Assembly (NCBI RefSeq): GCF_018320785.1
Contig: NC_054869.1
Coordinates: 15,386,698-15,450,697 of the forward strand
DNA from: Cheilinus undulatus
Taxonomy: Eukaryota; Chordata; Actinopteri; Labriformes; Labridae
Reading direction: 5' to 3'
DNA length: 64,000 nucleotides
This document shows positions 35,957-47,229 of this stretch, piece by piece (within the stretch, counting starts at the first letter, position 1; every line of letters starts with the position of its first letter). The position numbers and the translations under genes are program-made. The notes beneath the pieces were generated by a model. The model was not told the DNA's origin. It made no database searches and worked only from the letters and a program-made list of their open reading frames with translations.

Positions 35957-37109
35957 TAGGGATGCATGATATTGGATTTTTTGCCGATATGCTAATATTT
36001 AAAAATCAATTTTAGCTAAGACAGATATTGAAATTTAACGCTCTGAGACCGGTGTTGATATACAAGACACCAAGAGAGGTGTTATTCAAAGTTAAATAAT
36101 TTTTGAACCATAGATCAGAGCCACTTGTTTATTCACCTGAAAGCCCTCTGCTGTGCCGTTCTGATGATGCTATCCACACCTTCGTAGCTCTTATAGAACG
36201 TTTTCTAGCGAGGCTGAAACTTGGGTTACTTTCTGGGGTCTTTAGAGATTACAGACACACCAGTAACTCTGATAGTGAATGTCTTTTATCCATTTATAAT
36301 TCATTTTTCTAACATTCCTGTAGCTGGCAGGTTTGCCCGCTTGTCTGTTTGTTTTCCAGAATGTATGATGACTGGGCTGTGACAACCAATGGCAGGCTGT
36401 TCCGTCGTCACATCACATTTTGCCGGACAGTGCACATTCACAGACTAAGAAACTGTAGAAGCAAGCCTGAATGACTCATAATGGCGAAAAAGGGACAAGG
36501 AGGATATTTTTAAACTTTTTTGTTCCCAAAGAAATGGTAGAGCAAGTTGTTGCAAAAAAAAAAACCTTAGTCATTAATGTTTACTGTGTTTAACATAAAA
36601 ATCTTTGATTTCTAATTTCTGATTTGTTTTTTTCTTTTGTCTTTACAGTTCCGTAGCTTCTTTTAAATGCAAGTGGCATTGCTGCAGCACAAATATTCTT
36701 AAAGCCCAGGTTGTCCTGACAAAAGGCTGTTTAGAGCTTGATTGGCACCACAGGGTTGATGTTTTATATGCTTTTTAAGACAAAACGTCCAGGCAAGACA
36801 CAGTGGTTAAAAAATAGCATAGGGCTCAGAGGGTTGAATGTAGTTCAAATCTAAAACTTCAGTCCTTAAAATACAATTTAAAGTTCTTAGATGAACATAT
36901 TTATACAATTCAGACCTTAAAACATAATTTTGAAGTACAAGGAATGATGATGAATAAAGAAAAAGACATCAGCTGGGTCTGTTGGTCCAGCCTGAAAATC
37001 CACTGACTTTGTTTTATAGCGGCCAATAGTTATAGCTGATTTGGTTGATTTTTACAGCCTAAATATTGGCAGAAATTTTCAGATCTGCAGATAATATTGT
37101 GCATCCCTG
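35957..37109. mobile_element. MITE with AGGGATGCAYGATATTGG ends, containing another insertion
   Basis: Left end agggatgcatgatattgg and right end ataatattgtgcatccctgg are inverse. The inner arms (ttttagctaagacagatatt / atagctgatttggttgat) belong to the same family as 2364-2863. The centre is a second element (36,037-36,836). Confidence 0.65.
36037..36836. mobile_element. Nested element with AACSCTCTGAGMCC ends
   Basis: Left aacgctctgagaccgg, right gggctcagagggttg, inverse to each other. It splits the host MITE. No ORF with recognised content. Target duplication not resolved. Confidence 0.5.
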
Positions 37110-38334
37110 GCCCAAGGCAACAAAATCAGGCTTCTACTCGCTCTACAGTGCACACATTCTGTCTCTTAACTCTTACTTCCACAAAAAGTGACATGTTTGG
37201 GTTGAAACCTTTTTGACCTCCTTTGAAAAGAGCATTTTGCTAAGGCGTATTCACTGACTGAGGACTGCAGCTTCATATTTAGCACACAGGAAAGACCATC
37301 TTCTCATCCAACTCTTGGCAACCACCAAGACTCCAGATATGTTGAAGAAGTCCTTTGAAAATATAACAAACTGACATGTAAAGCCTCTTTATTTATCCAC
37401 ACTGTTAGTGAATGGAAAACTATCAGTGTGGTTAGACTGGTGTTATATTGGCTCAGTCTTTAATCTATTTATATGTGAACTGACAGGCTGATTACAGTAT
37501 GACTGCCCCACACCTCTGTTACTTTTTCTGTCTTATAGATGAACATTTCCAGTCTGTGCCACTTGTAGCTCTGACAGTGATCTAAAATGTTTCAGGTTTA
37601 ATTCTAAGAAGTGTTTGGTAGGAGGACATTGACCCACAGCTGCATTGTTGACTGATGGGAGTGCACTATAAATGGAACATGTCTTTATGGGATTGGTTTA
37701 CCACTATAACAGTTTAGATCTCTCCGGTTGTAGATGTGTCTTTGTTTAGAAATAATGTGCCAAATTGTGTACATTTTAACTGTGAGTTAATGTGTGATTC
37801 TTTTGTGCCTGTTTGCTTATTTAAGAATATGTTAAAATTGGCAGAAAAAAAAGTTCAAATTATGTCCTACAGTCTTATTTGTACTGTCAAGTCATTTTAA
37901 GAAATAATTTTTATATTCAGATTCGTTTACAACACATTGACATCTTTGTGCGTGACAAAAACAGCAAAATTCACTTGAAATTATATGTAATTCCAAAATA
38001 AAGACCTGCTAAAACTGGAATGAAATGAGCATGCGTTTTCAAAGTGGCTCAAAGATTTTGGTTGGAATGGCTGCCCGTTCTGTTGTCTCTCTAATTGCAC
38101 AAGTGTGTGAGTTAAGCCAATGTTGATGAGAATTGATTAAAAAATAAAAGACTTTTGTAGGCCTATTGCAAGTCTCTGAGTTTATCTACTTCATTTTGCT
38201 CACTTAAAAGCTTCAGGACTGATGTAGGTTCTTTCCAGCAACAGACTTAAACAGGGGTGGAAGGAAAACAAAAACATCAACTTGGACTACTGTGATTGAA
38301 AATTGTTTTTGTGCACTTTTTAAAATCATTAATT

Positions 38335-40260
38335 TTAATAATAATGATAATAACTTTATTTATATAGCACTTTTAAAACATGGGTTTACAAAGTGCTTTG
38401 ACATATGCAGAAGCAAACAGGAGAACAAAGTAATAAACCCAAACAGCGTGACATGCAAACATCAGCAGAATTCAAACACTTGAAGAAACTAACCAAAAAT
38501 ATGGACGAGATAATAACTCATCAACATCAAAATACATTGAAACATGGACATCACAGATATCAATCAGAGTGTAGGCATGAAACCATACTACACAGCTAAG
38601 ACATCATGAACATCATCAGTATGCAGGCAAGACAGACATCAAGTACCATAAAAGAGTAGGAACAGGAACCCAGGCAATGCAGGAACCCAGCTACACAGGC
38701 TGAGACCAAGAGGACCAAAATAAAGGATGTGAGAAATTAAAAGAGACACAGGAGTAAAAACAAAACAGGAAATAAACAAAAAAGGCAGTAAAATGTAAAT
38801 GAAGAGGGCAAGACCAATAGTAAAACAAGGTAAAACAAACACTAAAACTGTAAAAGCAGTAAAATTGACCAATATTATAACAAAGGTAAACTAAAGGGAA
38901 GCAATAAAAACATAATAGCAATAAAATGAGGAAGACAGTAACGATTAAAAACAGCTAAGGGGCAAGGAAGTAAAATGAGGTTGACAGGGAGTAAGGGTGA
39001 GATTAAGAGGAAATGAAATAAGATGGGAAACTAAAATACGTAAGAATCTATGACACGATAAAAACTAAATAAGAAGAAGGAGAAGATGACAGGGAACGCA
39101 GATGGTCGAGTGGTTTAAGGCGCTACCCATGTACGCGGGTTCGAATCTGGCCTGTGGCCCTTTGCTGCATGTCTCTCCCCAATCTCTTCCCTGTTTCCGA
39201 GTCTATCCACTGTCCTTCCTCTATCAAATAAAGGCATGAAAAGGCCCAAAAATAAATCTTTAAAAAAAAGAAGAAGAAGAAGAAGCGGTTTAAAAGATGT
39301 AAATGATTCTGCATGCCTTAACTGCTTGGGCAGGTCGTTCCAAAGTTGAGGGGCTCTGATGGAGAAAGCCCTGTCACCCTTAGATTTGAGTCTTGACTTC
39401 GGAACAACCAGGAAGCGACAGAGTCCATGACAGTCTGGCATGTGTGATTAAAAAGAGAGACAAGCTCTTCTGTGTTAAAATTTGTGTGAAAGGCAGTTAA
39501 AGACGCAGAATTAAAAAGCTCCTTAAACCTGCTAGCAGACTGTGGATTAAAAACTCGCCTATGGACAATTGTACTAGCAATAATAGGCAGTTGAGATAAA
39601 ACATGTTAAATAAAATCAGTTTGTGGTCTGACACACAGATATCCTTTAGGATAAAATCATCAGGACTAAGGCCACAGTATAAAACTAAATCAAGAGTGTA
39701 GCCCTTAGAGTGAGTGGGTTCCTGGATTGCCTGGGTGAGATTAAAAGATTCCAACATTTCCATAAAATCAACAATAAGACACTGGCTAGTACAACAGACA
39801 TGTATGTTAAAATCACCTAAAATCAGAATTTTGTCGTGTTTGGAAATAAAATGTGATTAAAAACTTTGAAAACTCCTAGATTAAAAACACTGTTGGGTTT
39901 GGGGGGGTCTATAAATAATTGCAATTAAGATAGGATCCTTTTGATTAATAATAAAACAGATGTTCAAATGAAGTAAAATCATTGTTTATGACAGGAGTGC
40001 GTTTAAAATTATTTTTATAAATGACAGCAACCCCCCTCCCCTGCCTGATAAGCGGGGCTGATGAAAGTGAGAGAGGAGGGGGGGGTTGCCTCAATCAAAG
40101 ATGTCTCCAGGAGCCAGCCAAGTCTCAGTCAGGATTAAAAAGTCTAAATTATTATAAGTGATAAAATCATGGCCGATAAAAGATTTATTTAAGGATCTGA
40201 TATTTAAAAGACCAAAGATTGCTGTGTTGGAGACAGGACCAAGGGGTGGGAGTAGTTAGA
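38335..40260 (-). mobile_element. L2-like LINE remnant, reverse transcriptase deleted
   Basis: On the - strand from about 40,230 downward the nucleotides encode LLNIRSLNKSF and LDFLILTETWL, then GVAVIYKN, LILGDFNIH, FNLTQAIQEPTHSKGYTLDL and SDHKLILF. These are landmarks of an APE-type endonuclease. The next recognisable coding, at 39,300-39,441, is the C-terminal LVVPKSRLKSKGDRAFS and APQLWNDLPKQLR motif, so the intervening reverse transcriptase is missing. The 3' tail appears near 38,335-38,400 as the fish LINE wording tttatttatatagcac next to an aataat repeat. A SINE interrupts it at 39,096. Broken and inactive. Confidence 0.75.
39096..39268 (+). repeat. tRNA-derived SINE, copy 2
   Basis: gcagatggtcgagtggttta (box A-like) and ggttcgaatctgg (box B), then the same body and aaataaatctttaaaaaaaa tail as at 22,464. 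It is inserted, in + orientation, into the 3' part of the - strand LINE remnant. Confidence 0.85.
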
Positions 40261-40693
40261 AGTGAATTTTGACAAAGTTCTTATGATTGCAATGGTGGAC
40301 AGGTGGTAGACGAGGATGACTGAACAGTCTATGGGTGATATGGACAGGAATGAGAGATTCATGGGCATGGCTTATGGCAGCAGATGGTGTGTGATTGGTC
40401 AAGGTGAGTTGAGAATTGGGATAGAGGGGAGTGCATGCGTGTGGAGTAGGGGAGGGGGCGCTAGTATGAGGTGAAACTTTCTGAGGTGAAACAGGAGAGG
40501 GGACTTTGACTGCGGGTTTGTGCTGTGGTGATTGTCATACAACACTTTCAGAAAATGTGTGCTGAAACAAGCCGTTCCAGGATTTCCCCTCATGATTTCA
40601 TGTGGGGAGTTAGCACAGGCCCCAGGTTCGGTTTGCCCTCCCCGCTTGGAAAAAAGTTCTGCCCTCCTCTCAGCTGGATCATGAGAGTCACAG

Positions 40694-41394
40694 GCTGTGT
40701 CCAGAATCACTCCCTATTCACTACATAGTGCACTATATAGTGTATATGCCATAATGTAGTGGTGTCTGAATTCTGAGTGAGCATTGTTATTCACTATAAA
40801 GTGCACTCATTCTATCCCACTATGCATTTTGAAAAGTAGTGAACAGCTGATGGTCACTTGCCCAGCACTATTTACCATCATGCATCGCGGTTGCTGCTCT
40901 CAAACATGACAGACGAACAAGAGGAACATAGCAACACATATAAAAACTTTATTTAATACTTTTTTGTTTGTTGGTTTGAACCAAATCTGTATAGTCTGTA
41001 AGAAAATGTTAAGAATTCAAAACTGAGTCATTTTTTCCCCCTATGAGGATTACAAGACATGAGACCAACATCTTTATGCAAAAATAAGTTATAATACACA
41101 CAAAAATGTATACTATTTAGACACTTAACACATTTTTTATCTATTAGTATTTTTATTTTTTGTAAAAGTACGTTACATTATGTATCAATTTTCAGTGAAA
41201 TTCTACCATTAATGTTGATCCTCAGCCGTTGTTGCTAAACGTTTTAATTGTGAGACGACGATGACGTCATTGCCTGCGGCCAAAGTAGTGACCGAAATCA
41301 TTTATTTACAGTGAGTGCACTATATAGTCCACTATACGCAGCTCACTATATAGTGGATGGGGAGAAGGGAATGAGTGAGCAGTTTTGAACGCTG
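40694..41394. mobile_element. Palindromic MITE (CACTATATAGTG family)
   Basis: The left arm (gtccagaatcactccctatt, catagtgcactatatagtg) is mirrored by the right arm (cactatatagtggatgggga, gaatgagtgagcagttttgaa). No coding content. The centre is AT-rich. Confidence 0.7.
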
Positions 41395-41689
41395 CCACAT
41401 CCATTTCCTGAGAAGGGCGGGGGCAGACAGCTCATTAAAGTTTAAAGCCACAGACACAAAAAACAGCTGGTTCTGAGCAGGGCTGAAACTGGATTTTTTA
41501 GACATGCAAAAATCCAGTACTGGAGTGTTTTTTCAACAACTTCAGAGGCATGTTCTGGGGACCTCTGAGACCAATACAAACTTGTCTTGAAGGGATAAAA
41601 TATATGACCTTTAATGGTATAGAGCAGCATGAACAGTGCATTCAGAGAGTAAAAAAACAAAACAAAACAAACAATAATATGTCTTCTAA

Positions 41690-42740
41690 AAAAGATGTTT
41701 TTATGTCTTTATTTGGAGAGGAGGATTTAGTTGGAAATAGGGACGAGAGCGTTGGGCTGAGACATGCAGGAAAGGAGCCACAGGCTTGACTTGAACCCAG
41801 GGCCCCCATGTATATGGACTGCGACCAAACCCCTAGGCCAGGGGTGTCAAACTCAGTCACAGCAGGGGCCAAATTCTGGATTTAGGACTAACCTGAGGGC
41901 CTAACAGGGTCACCTTTTTAACCAGAAACTGTCAACCTTGTTTCACTGGTAATAAAATATGGAAAAAAACAAACAACCAACAAAATAAAACTTAGCACTG
42001 ATGATAAACGATTTTGACATTTAGAAAGTTGAAAAGATAAGTTTAAAGGCTCACAATCTGAGAAAAGTTAATTTATTAGTTCAAAAAGGTCAAAACCTAA
42101 AATTGAAATTTTTTTTTTTGGCAAATATATTAGAAAGAAAGTAAAAATCACGAGTTTAAAAGGTCAAAATATGAAATAAATGTGTAATCATGAAATTAAA
42201 AGTCAAGATGTGATTCAAAATTTTTAATTGTGAGTCTGAAAGGTCAAACTTTGGGATTATGAAGTCAAAGTTTAAAGTTGAAATATGAGGTAAAATACAA
42301 CATAACTGGTTAAAAAGGGTCAAAATATCACTTAAAATTAGAATTATGTATCTTAAAGCTTTAAACATCACGTGAAAAGTCAAAATTATGAATTGAAATG
42401 CTCAAAGTATGAAATTAAAAGGCAAAATCCAAAGTTTGAGTCCTTATTGTGAGATGCTAAATTGAAAATGTGAAATTAAAACACAAATTAATTTCTTTTC
42501 CCACATTCCTGACATCTTATCTAAATATTTTTGCTCCTTACTTTTTCAGATTTTGTGACTTAACAAGGATATCTGAAATCATCAGGGATAAGTTCACAGA
42601 TTTATACTTGAGGAAATCTGCAGACCTCATACTGATGGGCCAGTTATAACAGAAATATGAGATCATCTTGTGGGCCGGATTTGGCCCCCGGGCCTTGAGT
42701 TTGACACCTGTGCCCTAGGCCATCTGCACCCCAGTTTGGT
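41690..42740 (-). repeat. tRNA-headed SINE split by an hAT-type element
   Basis: On the - strand the head gcagatggcctaggggtttg (box A-like) and ggttcaagtc (box B-like) are recovered only by joining 42,721-42,735 to 41,838 downward. The body and T-rich (tail) side lie at 41,690-41,830. The hAT-type element occupies 41,839-42,712. Confidence 0.7.
41839..42712. mobile_element. hAT-type non-autonomous element with perfect 8-bp target duplication
   Basis: Left end caggggtgtcaaactc and right end gagtttgacacctgtg, with ggggccaaat / atttggccccc inside. CCCTAGGC flanks both sides exactly (41,831-41,838 and 42,713-42,720). The interior is made of aaaggtcaaaat-like units and has no transposase. Confidence 0.9.
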
Positions 42741-43257
42741 GATATTTCAACATTAATAAGGGTGACAACAATTAAGCATACTGCAAACTATGTACTGCCA
42801 AATTGTCAAGAGGAAGTGTGAGGAAAATCCAAAAATTTTAAAGCATTCAGAATAAAGAACTGGTGTGGTGGGCGGGACTTTAGAGGATGTTATGAACAGT
42901 AGAAAGCATAGACTGTGGAAAAGGCTGCATCAAAATACATAGGTAGAAAATTCATTTGGTCATAAATTTTGAAAAAGAAGTCCTCCATCATACACCCAAT
43001 TTGAGAAATGTTTCAAATCTTGTCCTGATAACATTATAAAAATGGACAGTCCTAATATTTCTAGAAGGTTAACAGTATGGACATTTGATCATTAATAGCA
43101 TATTTAGTGGGTTTTCTTCAACCAGAAGTGTTTTGTATTTATAGAAGTACTCTGAATCAGTGTACACAAAAATGTAGGTACTTGCACTTGGATCTGTGCA
43201 TCCCTCATTTCAAATAAGCTCAATTTTGTTCACCAATGTGCAATACAAGATCATACC
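42741..43257. other. Intergenic, nothing recognised
   Basis: AT-rich stretch between the split SINE and the phosphatase gene. No exon or repeat end seen. Confidence 0.4.
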
Positions 43258-43263
43258 TTTATT
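43258..43263 (-). terminator. dusp18: Polyadenylation signal for the DUSP18-like gene
   Basis: AATAAA on the - strand, about 190 bases after the stop codon. Canonical hexamer; cleavage site not verified. Confidence 0.5.
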
Positions 43264-43454
43264 TATAGTAATTTAAAACAGTAACTTGCATACAAGTAAT
43301 AAAGATGAATGCAAAAGAGTACAATAAAAGCCCACAATAACAGTCAGGAGCAGTTCAGCCTTTGTGTCTTTCCATGACAAAACTGCATTTGATCCCTGCA
43401 GGGGTGTCAGATAGAGTACAGTATGTTCCTCTGTTGTTGACAGCAGTGACTTCT

Positions 43455-44003
43455 TCACAGTGGCATCATGTTTCTGGCCTCCTCCTCATAAATGTCTGGT
43501 ATTTCTCCCATGGAGGAGGAGACAATGCGGACAGAGTTACACCCCCGCAGCTCCAACTCATACTTTATAAGCTGTTTCCAGAAGCCGTTATTAGGCCTCA
43601 CCATGGGTCGGCAAGTCTTCATCCACCTGTGGGCCTCCAGCAGGGTCACACCTGTGTGCTTCATCAGGTAAGCCATGCAAAGAGCTGCAGAGCGGCTCAC
43701 ACCGGCGTTACAGTGCACCAATGTCCGGCCTCCGCTCTCCGCAGTCTGCTGGATTTTATCTGCTACCCCGTCAAACTGCTCGAAAAGGGGGGCCACGGGA
43801 GAGTCAGACACCGGGATGTGGATGTACTCCTCCACTCCTGGAGGAGGAGGGCAGCTGCTCCTTGTCTCGGTGGCGTTCACTATGCAGGTGATGTTGAACC
43901 GAGACACCTGGGAGGAATCGTTAGCCGCTCTGCCGTTACTCAGATAAAGGTGGTCGGTGACTCGGCACAGGCCTGACAGACCCGGAGGACCCGCCTGGAG
44001 CAT
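43455..44003 (-). CDS. dusp18: Atypical dual-specificity phosphatase, DUSP18-like, intronless
   Basis: A single uninterrupted 182-codon frame. The signature HCNAGVSRS (Cys98, Arg104) is the catalytic P-loop HC-x5-R-S. Asp67 in PVSDSP is the likely general acid. The order LYLSNGRAAN, NITCIVNAT, VHCNAGVSRSAALC, AYLMKHTGVTLLEAH, RPNNGFWKQLI follows the DUSP14/18/21 group. The C-terminus VSSSMGEIPDIYEEE then MMPL most resembles DUSP18/21 as I recall them. Human DUSP18 is 188 residues and also has an uninterrupted coding sequence. It would remove phosphate from Tyr/Ser/Thr of protein substrates; DUSP18 is reported in cytosol and mitochondria. It lacks a MAPK-binding domain, as expected for this small atypical class. 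An insert of Pro/Ser (SSCPPPPG) at about 49-56 is distinctive. A CTCF-like motif lies about 145 bases upstream of the start. DUSP14 is the main alternative. Confidence 0.88.
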   Translation of the reverse strand: MLQAGPPGLSGLCRVTDHLYLSNGRAANDSSQVSRFNITCIVNATETRSSCPPPPGVEEYIHIPVSDSPVAPLFEQFDGVADKIQQTAESGGRTLVHCNAGVSRSAALCMAYLMKHTGVTLLEAHRWMKTCRPMVRPNNGFWKQLIKYELELRGCNSVRIVSSSMGEIPDIYEEEARNMMPL

Positions 44004-44145
44004 CTATACTGTCACATTTACCGCTCAAACACTGCAAGACTGACACAAATTTACAAGTACTCTGATATGTTCAGCCAACAGTGGACAAGCTGCTGTCAGT
44101 TGTATGGCAAAGCAGGAGGGCCAAATTTATGTACGCGCATACTCT

Positions 44146-44160
44146 GTCGCCCCCTGCTGG
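44146..44160 (-). promoter_or_regulatory. CTCF-like motif upstream of dusp18
   Basis: The - strand reads CCAGCAGGGGGCGAC, a full match to the CTCF core. It is orientated opposite to the motif at 24,081. Confidence 0.55.
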
Positions 44161-44199
44161 ATGGGGTTTGTAATGACGGGGGCAGCAGTTTGTCAATCA

Positions 44200-45113
44200 T
44201 CTTTATTACAGTCAATAATCGATCACAAACATGAATTAAAAGATGTTAACAAGGTGGTAAAGGGGGTAACATATGGCCATGTAAAATTAGCATTAATTTA
44301 ACACGGTAAGGAGCATGTCTTGGTCGGATGTGTCACACAGTAAGCATTGGGAAAATAAAGGAACAGGAGCAATCATTTTATACAAAAACATTTTATTTTT
44401 AATTATATTATTATTAAAGTGGTCAAAGCTAGTGAATTAGAATAATTTGAAAAACTTATTTTCAATTAATGAAGCGTCAGAGCTACATGACAACAGAAAA
44501 TACAATAGTAACTGTAATTCACAGTTTTTTACATTTAGCTTAGCATACCTTGAGGCGAAGAGTAACAAACAGAAATACACATTAGATACACTTTGCATGT
44601 GTGATATCAGCTCCCCTACCACAAATAGTATATTAAAAAGTATTTGATGCCATTTTACCACATAGCAGGGTTAGAAAGCAATTAACATTCACTGTAATTG
44701 AGTTGTGTACTTGTGCTTTATTGAGTTTTTTTTTTTTTAAATCAGTAATTTTACTTTGATTTGGCCCATTTAAGTCCACCAACAACAATAGTTGCTGAAT
44801 TTTATGATTGTCTTTTCCCTTCTATAAAGTTTCAACATGTGAGAAGATCCCTTGGGACAAGGAAAAATAATAAGTCTCCATGTACTTCCTGTCACATGAC
44901 ATTGTAGAATTCCTGATTCCATTTTATCAAGGGAGGATCAGTGACAAACCACAAGAAAGAGCCATTTTCATAGAAGAATGAAGTTTTTATGGTTGATAAT
45001 GATATATTAACATACCCATGAAAACCTCTAGAATAACCCAAGTACAAGATGTGTAGTGTTTTGTGTGGAGTCATTTGTCCCAGCGCCAACTATTGTTGCT
45101 GGTGGGCTAATAC
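44200..45113. other. Intergenic, nothing recognised
   Basis: AT-rich sequence upstream of the phosphatase. No exon, RNA gene or repeat end identified. Confidence 0.4.
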
Positions 45114-45119
45114 CTTGTC

Positions 45120-45699
45120 TACGGTGGCCTGGAAGCGCAATAAATGATTACAAACTTGAAGACACTTTTACAAAGATTAAACAAATTTACATTAATCAAA
45201 ACATTTAAATATGTGATAAAACAAATTTACATAAACCAAAACTTTCATATTTCATCAAACAAACCTGCATCAACCAAAACAATTTTACATTTCTCCAAAC
45301 ACATTTTAATGAACAAAAACATTTTTACATTTTTTAAAACACAAATTTACATTAACCAATACATTTTGGCATTTCATAAAACAAATTTCCATTACAAAAA
45401 CACTTTTACAAATGACTAGAAAATTTAAGTCCAATGCAAAACTAAACAGACTGAACACTTACAAAATCTGAAATTAGTACTTTTGTTTCAGATTTTGTCA
45501 TTTTGTATCCGACTCCATACATTTGTTTCAGGTTTTGTAATTGTTTTAGTAAAATGCAAATTTGTTTCTTATTTGTAAATTTTTTGGTAATGTATTTTTT
45601 TATGAAGTATAAAAATGTTTGGTTAAAGTAAATTTGTCTCAGACTTTGTAAAAGTGTTTCAGACTTTGTACTTTTGTAACGCACTTCCAGGCCACCATA
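45120..45699. mobile_element. Second TACGGTGG-ended element with 6-bp target duplication
   Basis: Left end TACGGTGGCCTGGAAGCGCA, right end gcacttccaggccaccata (inverse). CTTGTC flanks both sides (45,114-45,119 and 45,700-45,705). The body is made of short repeats around acaaatttacattaa-caaaac in the left half and their inverse (ttttgt-aaa) in the right half. It shares its first eight bases and its target-duplication length with the element at 28,363. Confidence 0.85.
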
Positions 45700-45729
45700 C
45701 TTGTCACTAACATTGTGAACACTCAGGCA

Positions 45730-46810
45730 TCAAGATTGTATCTCAAACACTGTAAGAAAGCTCACTGTAGTAAAAGCCTCACCTCAAATGCACATTTGCA
45801 CTCACTAAACTATTAACCAACAAACCACATGCAGTTAAATGCCTCACCTCATACACACATTTATGCTGATTAATCTTCTCACTGTACTGGTTACTAATTT
45901 CCTTTATTTTTTGAGGTTCTAGATATGTCAGTGTTTGAGGCTATTTCTTTACTCATGCTTGTCTTTCTCCTCGGTAACACCACAGAGCAAAGCACCAGTT
46001 TAGTTCACTTATAGCTGCTTGCAAACACATCAAGAATGTGGACATGAAGGAATAAAAATGTGGCAGTACTAACTTTAGATAATTAAAGGTCTTATATAGA
46101 GCCTTAAATTAAGTAATTACTTGGTAGATTGCCATGTGGTAGATAGCCAAAACTACTAGCTTGCTCACTTTTAGTGCTGTAGATGCTAATGTTTCCACTG
46201 ATGGCACTGGTTGTTAAATCCAGATCTAAATAATGACAAATGCAGGGAGGACATCGTTTAAAAAGTCTACAGTTAAAATTAAGTTTAGAAAAAAGTAACT
46301 GCAAATTGCATGACTTTCACAAAATGTGACATCAGAGCAAACTCAGATGGGGCATTTTACTACAGTGATCTGTCAAAGTATTTGAGTACAGTAATTAAGT
46401 GAAAATGTGCATATGAGGCGAGGCATTTTACCACAGTGAGCTTTCTCACAGTATTTGAGTACAGTAAATAGATAATTCAGTGCAAATATGCATATGAGGT
46501 AAGGCATTTTACCACAGTGAGATTTAGATATGTACAATCTCTTGTACATATTATTCTTCATATATAAAAGTCTGTGTGCATGATAGTATGGTTGCAAGGT
46601 GTGCAAGGATGCTGATTAGAGATGATCAGAGTATAAAACAAGTAAGGATGTGGGCAGATTTATGGTACAGGAGGTAGATAAGATAATTTAAGATAGTTGA
46701 TTGGTGCATTAGGCGCATGATGTTAGGCACTCTACCACAGAGTGACTTTTTTCAGTATTTGAGTTATGGTGTAGAGATTAATTACTTTCAGCATTTGATT
46801 ATGGTAAAAA
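45730..46810. repeat. Inverted-repeat region of ~85-bp units (CTCACTGTAGTAAAAGCCTCACCTC)
   Basis: Left copies at about 45,757 and 45,835 (gcctcacctca..acaca-ttt). Reverse-complement copies at about 46,350, 46,420, 46,500 and, worn, 46,715 (gaggcattttaccacagtga). It reads as a foldback element with tandemly expanded arms. Ends not resolved. Confidence 0.6.
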
Positions 46811-47229
46811 GATTAAAGTGGTAATTAGTGTCCACAGGCAGGGAACCCTGTCTACTGACATTTCTGTCCAATGGAAGGACACTGTAAGAGAGACTTTCAT
46901 ATGTTTTGCTCGCTGGAAGGGCGTTTTAGGCCATAATGTTATGTTTATTATAGGGGGCATTCAAAAATTTACCTGTGCTGTGTTTTTTTCCACACGCTGG
47001 GGGGGGGGGGCGATCACCCCTCCTGCCCCCCCTGAGCCCACCAGTGGAACTCAGTTGAAGCATATATGAAAAATGTTCACACTAGCCTTAATCACAGATG
47101 AAATGTCCTGTCTCAATCAACCGTACGTGAAAGATATGTTGGACTTTTCCTACAAATTCACACCAAGAAAGCTAAAAAGACAGAAATTCAAACATGGTCC
47201 CATTATCACTAAATTCATCCTACAGACTC

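Larger units (their letters stand above)
34763..38020 (+). other. tgoln2: Probable tgoln2 3'UTR/flank with repeats
   Basis: AATAAA signals occur at 35,806-35,811 and 37,997-38,002, the latter in a unique-looking stretch. Two MITEs are embedded (34,966-35,391 and 35,957-37,109). The true cleavage site cannot be chosen from sequence alone. Open frames at 35,360-35,599 and 36,103-36,312 show no known domain. Confidence 0.4.

Noticed and set aside
43362..43976. 204-codon open frame on the + strand over the phosphatase gene
   Set aside because: Antisense shadow of the - strand DUSP18-like coding sequence, which has a full catalytic motif and conserved order.
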